This document shows positions 59,579 to 64,000 of a DNA stretch of 64,000 nt, one piece after another; the stretch's first letter is position 1, and each line of letters begins with the position of its first letter. The notes beneath the pieces are model-generated. The model made no database searches. It saw only the letters and a program-made list of their open reading frames with translations, and was not told the origin of the DNA. Made by a program: the position numbers and the translations under genes. The stretch spans positions 1,177,232 to 1,241,231 of the forward strand of contig KL647298.1 in the NCBI GenBank assembly GCA_000727475.1, written 5' to 3'. This stretch comes from Sarcocystis neurona (taxonomy: Eukaryota > Apicomplexa > Conoidasida > Eucoccidiorida > Sarcocystidae).

Positions 59579-62500
59579 CACATACATTCCATATACGGTG
59601 TATATTATATATATATATTACATTCCATAATATACAATGTATATTATATGCATTACATTTTACATACATACATACTATACATAAATTTCACGCATACAAT
59701 GTATAATATCTATCTATCTATATACATATATTTATATATTACACACGCATTTCACGTATATAATGTATATTATATACATATGTATATCTATTTCTCTGTC
59801 TCTCTCTCTTTATATATATACTATACAAACATTCCATATATATGACATATATTATAAACATTACGTTATACATATGCCCTACGTATACGTTTCATGTATG
59901 TACCATATACTCTATAGGTTATTTATGTGGGATCCCTGGCACGTTGTTGTATTTATTATCTTTCCTATAGATTGTATATATTTTGTGTGCAGACATGGGT
60001 CACTTTATGGCTGCTGAAATGAGGCTGCAGAAAAAGGCGGAGAGGGAGAAGGAGAAGGATAGGAAGGGGAAGCAGAATATACGTCTCTGGTCGAGAGACG
60101 TCGGTAATCGGTGAACCGCGAAAGTAAGAAGTTTGCCTCAACTGCAGCAGTCGTCGATTTTGTGCTTGCCTACATATCTTCTACGTATATAATGTATACT
60201 ATGTATATAGTATACCTTACATATCGTGTAATATACTATATATACATATATATACACTATACATACACTCCATGTACATAATACATTATATATATATATG
60301 TTATCGTCTTTATATATACGTATATATATTTATACACACACACACACACGCACTATTCAAACATTTCATATATATCAATTATATTATATTATGCACATGG
60401 ACTACAGATACTTCTCCTTAGCGAGTGCAGTTCGACCTTCCGAAGAAACGCACGCAGACTCGCTTGCTTGCAGCAAAACACCCGGGGGGCAGAGAGAAAA
60501 AGAGCAAGCACGCATCCATAAACTGGAAGACTTTATAGCCAATGTGAAGATGTCCACGTGCATACGAGAAGGTATTTAAGTACACCTACATATGTCCGCA
60601 GATAAAATTTACACATATGTGTTAATATGCATACATGTATATATTAGTATGCATACTTACATATGTACATGTCAGTACAAATACATATATATATATATAT
60701 ATAATCATACTCACACCTATATGTATATACGTGTGCGGTCCGTACGTGTGAAGCAGTGCTATTTTCTGTGGAGTAAAAAAATGTAAGCAGTGGAAGGAAA
60801 AGAAGAGAGGAAGACTCTTCGATTTATGTAGGGGCCACTGCCCGTGTAAGGCGCCACACAGCCGTGGTCGTTGACACGGATATATATGCGTACACCTACA
60901 GAAAGAAGACGTGGAGCTACTGCTAGGCCGTGCACAGATATATCCACAGAAAAATATAACAGCTGGAAACACGTTCTCCGACAAACTTCCGTGCATGCAT
61001 GTAAGGAAACAAATATCACCAGAGGCATGTATACAAGTGATCGTATACACCCACGAATGTATACGACCGCACATACATACTTATATATATACACACATAT
61101 ACAACAGATATATGACTCTCTACTCTCATATATATATAGGACCGTCTACAGACATGAATCTGTCTCTGTATGTGTATACATATAAGTTGGTAGGTGGGCT
61201 GGAACTACGATCGACTCACCGAAGAAAAAGGAAGAGAAGATACCCGATGCGGTGCAGACTCTCGCCGTTCCTCGCGGCTTCTGTGAGGTGGACTGCCACC
61301 TGCATCATAACGACATATCTCTCATTTTATTATCTTCTCAATATCCGCCTCCCCTTTCCTGTCTCTGTTGCTATCTCCCTTCTTTTTCTCAGCACTTCCC
61401 CTTCCTCACACTGCATGCTCCTTCTTGTTCGATTTCCACCCCCTTCGTTTCTTCTCTTTTGTTCCGTACACACCCACGCGTGCACACATATATAATACAT
61501 ATATGTGTATATATATATATCCACAAAGACAGACACAAATGGCACTCCAGCCTCTGTACATCTGTAAAACATACATATGTGTATACGCGTAGATTGACGA
61601 GTCGATCAATATTTACATATTCGAGTGCATGCACACTTGCGTTCTGCTGAAGCCTGGCATATATCCAAGCTGCTGCAGCGGCTCTTTTTCTCAGGATTTC
61701 TTGGGGAGCAGTTTAGCAAAGAGCCCGGCAGGAGGTCGTGAGCGTACGCCGACCCCCTAGGACAGACACGTATACACCTTAGAAAGCTGAGGAATGTGTA
61801 ACACTTCCTTTCGAATCTGCTGCCACCATTCTTCTTGAGAGTTGATATAGAAGACGCAGTTTCGAGCACTTGCTAAATAGCGAAAAAGAGGTACATGGCA
61901 TCTCTCCAGTCTTGCAGTAGCGGCAGTCTCTACGTATATAAACAGAAACCTTCTTTTACGTAGTTACATTTGTACAGATATACATCTGCAGTAGTTATAC
62001 GTAGAGAAACACACCTATGCATGCAGTATATATATATATATATATATGTGCACCTGCTTTTTGCCTTATACGTATGTGTACCTCTTTGTCTCCTGCGTAC
62101 GTGTAGATCCTCACAGAGGCAGACGTCAATAGAGAGAAGTAGAGAAGTCGGGTGGTTTGCGCCTGGTCTTCACTTTTGCTAATAAAGACGTACTTATCAG
62201 CTTGCGAGACGAGACGTCGGTAAAAAGGACAAGAAGTCATCTTTTTTATTCTTTCCCCCCGAGCTCGTGGAAAAGTGAGACACCTTCCCCGCTCGCGTCT
62301 CTACAGATGAGCTCTCATCAAAACACACATATCGGTGTGTCTATAATACCTCTACAGGTGCACACATATGTCTACTCTAATACGTGCATATATATATATA
62401 TATATATACATGTGTATGTAGTTGTGCTGAGAGACTCACGTGCCCTCTTCATATCTTACACACATACAAACATACATTTACCTACCTACTTTTGCTATGA

Positions 62501-64000
62501 TACGTACATACACATATGTGGATATATATATATATATATATATGTATTTGTGTCTGCGTTTGTATGTGCAGATACGCAGACGGTGACGATGTGTGTGTCT
62601 GTGTACATGCTTGTACCCTTGCATATACACGTACACAAAAGCGTCTGTACACACATATACTCCTTCACAAAGAAAAAGAAGACAGACACAGAGCTACCCT
62701 CTTGTTCTGCCCTGTAGTCAAACAGATATACTTAGTGGCTTGCCCACGTCTATACATATATATATATATATATAAATGCATATATATACATATAAGTGTA
62801 CGTCTACACACCTACATGTGGAAGAATTTTGTCTTCTTCTTCTTCTTGCTAGATTCTGTAAGTATGCACATCTTATCCGCACGAAAGCATATGTAGAATA
62901 TCTGTGTCCGTTCAACAGGAACATCTGTATACAAGCGTAGAGACACGTTGAAAACGGCAGCGAGAAGAACTTCGAAAGACCGCGAAGCAGGGAGAAGAGA
63001 CGACGTCGTGTTACTTGGAAGACAGTGCACAACTCGGGTGACCAGGAGGAAACGGAGAAGGACAAGGCGAGGTTCTCCTTCTTCAGCTTGCTCGCGAGCG
63101 AGCCCGGGCCTTCGTGGCCGAGCATGAACGAAAGGTATTGCAACGGCTTCTCTTTCCACTCCTTCGCCTGCGGCGGAAGATAAAAAACGAAGATCGCCTC
63201 GTGTCTCTCCCCCTCAGGCACGGCAAAAGTCTGCAGAAAAGGAAGAAGAAGACGAAGAAAGGGAAACGCCCTGCATCAGGCGCAACGCAAACCTCGTGTG
63301 CACCTCCGAAGAAGAAGAAAAGCCAGCTCGCAGCAGAGGCGACGCAAGCCTTTTGTGCACGCTCGAAAGCAGCAGCAGCAGCAGCAAAAACGGTGTGCGC
63401 ATGCAAGGACAGGAGCAGCCGCGCAGCACTGGCGGCAGGGGCGCAATGTGCACCCACACCAAACCAGCGTCCCACGGGTTGTTCCGCCGCACAGACACAC
63501 ACGAACGTGCAGCGGTTATCTCTATCTCAGCAGCCGATGTAGACCACATGCATCAGCCCTGCCTGGACCCCCCTGGCTGCATGCGTCATCCAGGCGTCCC
63601 TGTCACCCACCGTGGGCCGGCCGACATTGCGTGCGGTTTCCTCCTCTTTTGTCGGTCCCAGGACCAGCAGCCGCACTTTCTCGCCCCTTCCTGCAACGTT
63701 GTGCCGACGGGCTGCATGCGCAGTACCACCTCCACCGACCCCGCAACGTGCCGGCTGACACGAACGAGCGCAGTGCTCGTAGTCTTTTTCTGCTCAGCCA
63801 TCGGCGCACAGAGGGAGAGACGCAGGAAACTGCTGTATCCTTGTGGTACGCACCTGCGTGCGAAGCTCCGACGGAGCGAGGGGCAGGTAGCTGGGGCCGC
63901 ACTCCTCAAAAACAGGCGCCTGCACATTTTTGTTGGGGATCTGCTCGAAGCGACTGCGAACGAAGGCTTCCAGCTTCGAGAGCTGAAGCTCTCAGCTTGA
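43982..64000 (-). CDS. Insulysin-like M16 metallopeptidase, C-terminal nine exons, 5'-partial
   Basis: This is a zinc metallopeptidase of the insulin-degrading-enzyme type. Exons in transcript order: 63982-63854, 63230-63015, 61872-61778, 58154-58033, 56121-55049, 52790-51024, 50349-48256, 46122-45728 and 44162-43982. Phases are consistent throughout (6,072 nt, about 2,023 residues). Exon matches to human IDE include FEQIPNKNVQAPVF (IDE SEVENKNVPLPEF), LSFMLGHEGPGSLASKLK (IDE LGHLIGHEGPGSLLSELK), LYYFPPREVLAGDTLL, PLRNTLIPQ, IFHKLDDSFRTPRVVVEL, LYDAAVAGISFSL, LLVTFVQGNI and EFFNRMRTDEQLGYL. The last keeps the Arg and Tyr known to contact substrate. The N-terminal domain with HxxEH zinc ligands lies beyond the window, so activity cannot be judged. 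Low-complexity insertions of roughly 190, 430 and 600 residues interrupt the fold in exons 5, 6 and 7. The last exon, ending PRTTTFPAAATF, is inferred from phase and position; reading on past 45728 would instead stop at 45715. Confidence 0.9.
45237..45289. repeat. (TATC)n/(TA)n microsatellite
   Basis: TCTATCTATCTATATATATATATCTATCTTTATATATATAT lies in the intron before the inferred last M16 exon. Confidence 0.85.
46555..46705. repeat. (ACATAC)n/(ATAC)n microsatellite
   Basis: About 150 bp of alternating ACATACAT, ATACGTAC and CACATAC words lie in the M16 intron between the RTDEQLGY exon and the exon ending near 48256. It is flanked by (AC)n at 46695-46725. Confidence 0.85.
48420..48500 (-). 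repeat. Poly-Gln coding CAG tract in M16 exon 7
   Basis: On the minus strand the frame reads runs such as QQQKQQQILQQQQW, giving Gln-rich sequence shortly before the conserved block RLRIRLPNWNPHDEKNQAHL. It is part of the roughly 600-residue insertion and is in frame with both flanking conserved blocks. Confidence 0.75.
50710..50734 (+). other. Isolated tRNA T-arm-like hairpin with B box
   Basis: GCAGGTTCGAGCCCTGC forms a perfect 5-bp T stem with loop TTCGAGC and a consensus B box (GGTTCGAGCCC). The following ATGCCCA can pair with TGGGTAT about 45 bases upstream (from 50677), as an acceptor stem would. The space between is too short for both a D arm and an anticodon arm, so this is not called as a tRNA. 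It lies in an M16 intron on the opposite strand. Confidence 0.35.
53600..54060. repeat. About 160-bp AT-rich minisatellite, three units
   Basis: The block AT(A/T)A.T.GTGC(G/A)GACATATATAT occurs near 53602, 53760 and 53922. Each is followed by a TA run, AGATATACA(T/C)AA(A/T)., GGTAATGATG or GATAATGATG, then ACACATAC(A)GATAGC and CAAAAAGGCATA. Units are about 157-163 bp and clearly diverged. The array lies in the M16 intron between exons 5 and 6. Confidence 0.75.
56122..56545 (-). other. CAG/CTG-rich intron end, open in frame with M16 exon 5
   Basis: The stretch just upstream of the exon-5 acceptor (TGATGCAG|GATTG) is open in the exon's reading frame and would add an Ala/Thr/Ser-rich segment. 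The homology and the codon phase inherited from exon 4 (GAA G|GA) both place the exon start at 56121, so this stretch is treated as intron. Confidence 0.6.
59090..60380. repeat. Dense AT microsatellite region in an M16 intron
   Basis: Over about 1.3 kb most of the sequence is (TA)n, ACATATAT, TATATTACAT(A/T) and TTTCACGTATA(T)AATGTATATTATA words, with a few imperfect repeats of a unit near 70-100 bp (for example CATTCCATAT...TATATTATA at 59586, 59623 and 59830). It lies in the 3.6-kb intron between M16 exons 3 and 4. No coding signal is seen. Confidence 0.8.

Noticed and set aside
61777..61872. Alternative frame of M16 exon 3 reading EEWWQQIRKEVLHIPQLS
   Set aside because: It looked like the IDE segment PQEWVFQEC, but the phase is wrong relative to exon 2. 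The phase-correct frame gives LKKNGG..CYTFLSFLR, and exon 4 then supplies the PQEW-like region.
1..64000. CRISPR arrays, rRNA genes, bacterial operons, telomeric repeats
   Set aside because: No direct-repeat/spacer pattern, no rRNA cores and no (TTTAGGG)n arrays were seen. Genes are intron-bearing and eukaryotic.

Overview
This window looks like nuclear DNA of a coccidian apicomplexan of the Eimeria/Cyclospora kind. The genes are eukaryotic and rich in introns with GT..AG ends. Exons and introns both carry long CAG/CTG tracts that read as poly-Gln, poly-Ala, poly-Ser or poly-Leu. (TA)n and ACATATATG microsatellites are very frequent between genes and in introns. The gene set fits as well: a RAP-domain protein (a family expanded in Apicomplexa), CFAP298 (an axonemal dynein assembly factor, expected where microgametes are flagellated) and an insulysin-like M16 protease with very large low-complexity insertions. 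The exact genus cannot be fixed from the sequence alone.

Layout: 2-1561 (+) is the 3' part of a RAP-domain gene. 1.6-9.1 kb holds no recognised protein gene but carries two tRNA-Trp(CCA) genes 2,821 bp apart. Each ends a diverged copy of the same roughly 1.6 kb block, and tRNA-Trp 3'-half fragments and a 123-bp repeat lie between them. 9.2-12.7 kb is a 290-bp tandem repeat followed by CAG-rich DNA. 12,764-20,781 (+) is a six-exon glutamine-dependent-type NAD synthetase. Its synthetase half is intact, but two of the three catalytic residues of its glutaminase half are replaced. 24,907-29,763 (-) is a complete six-exon CFAP298 gene. 29.9-44 kb is ambiguous: it contains a secreted protein with a weak GH18-like motif (34.2-36.8 kb, -), a degenerate copy of part of that gene (40.0 kb), a candidate two-exon + strand gene (40.1-40.5 kb) and a candidate small secreted protein (42.1-42.9 kb, -). 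43,982 to the right edge (-) is the C-terminal two thirds of an M16 insulysin, in nine exons over 20 kb.

Gene models were built by hand. Conserved protein blocks were joined at GT/AG sites, and every junction in the NAD synthetase, CFAP298 and M16 models keeps a consistent codon phase. The genes are unrelated housekeeping or stage-specific genes and do not form a pathway. The best candidate for unusual biology is the NAD synthetase with the degenerate amidase triad, followed by the tRNA-Trp repeat block.
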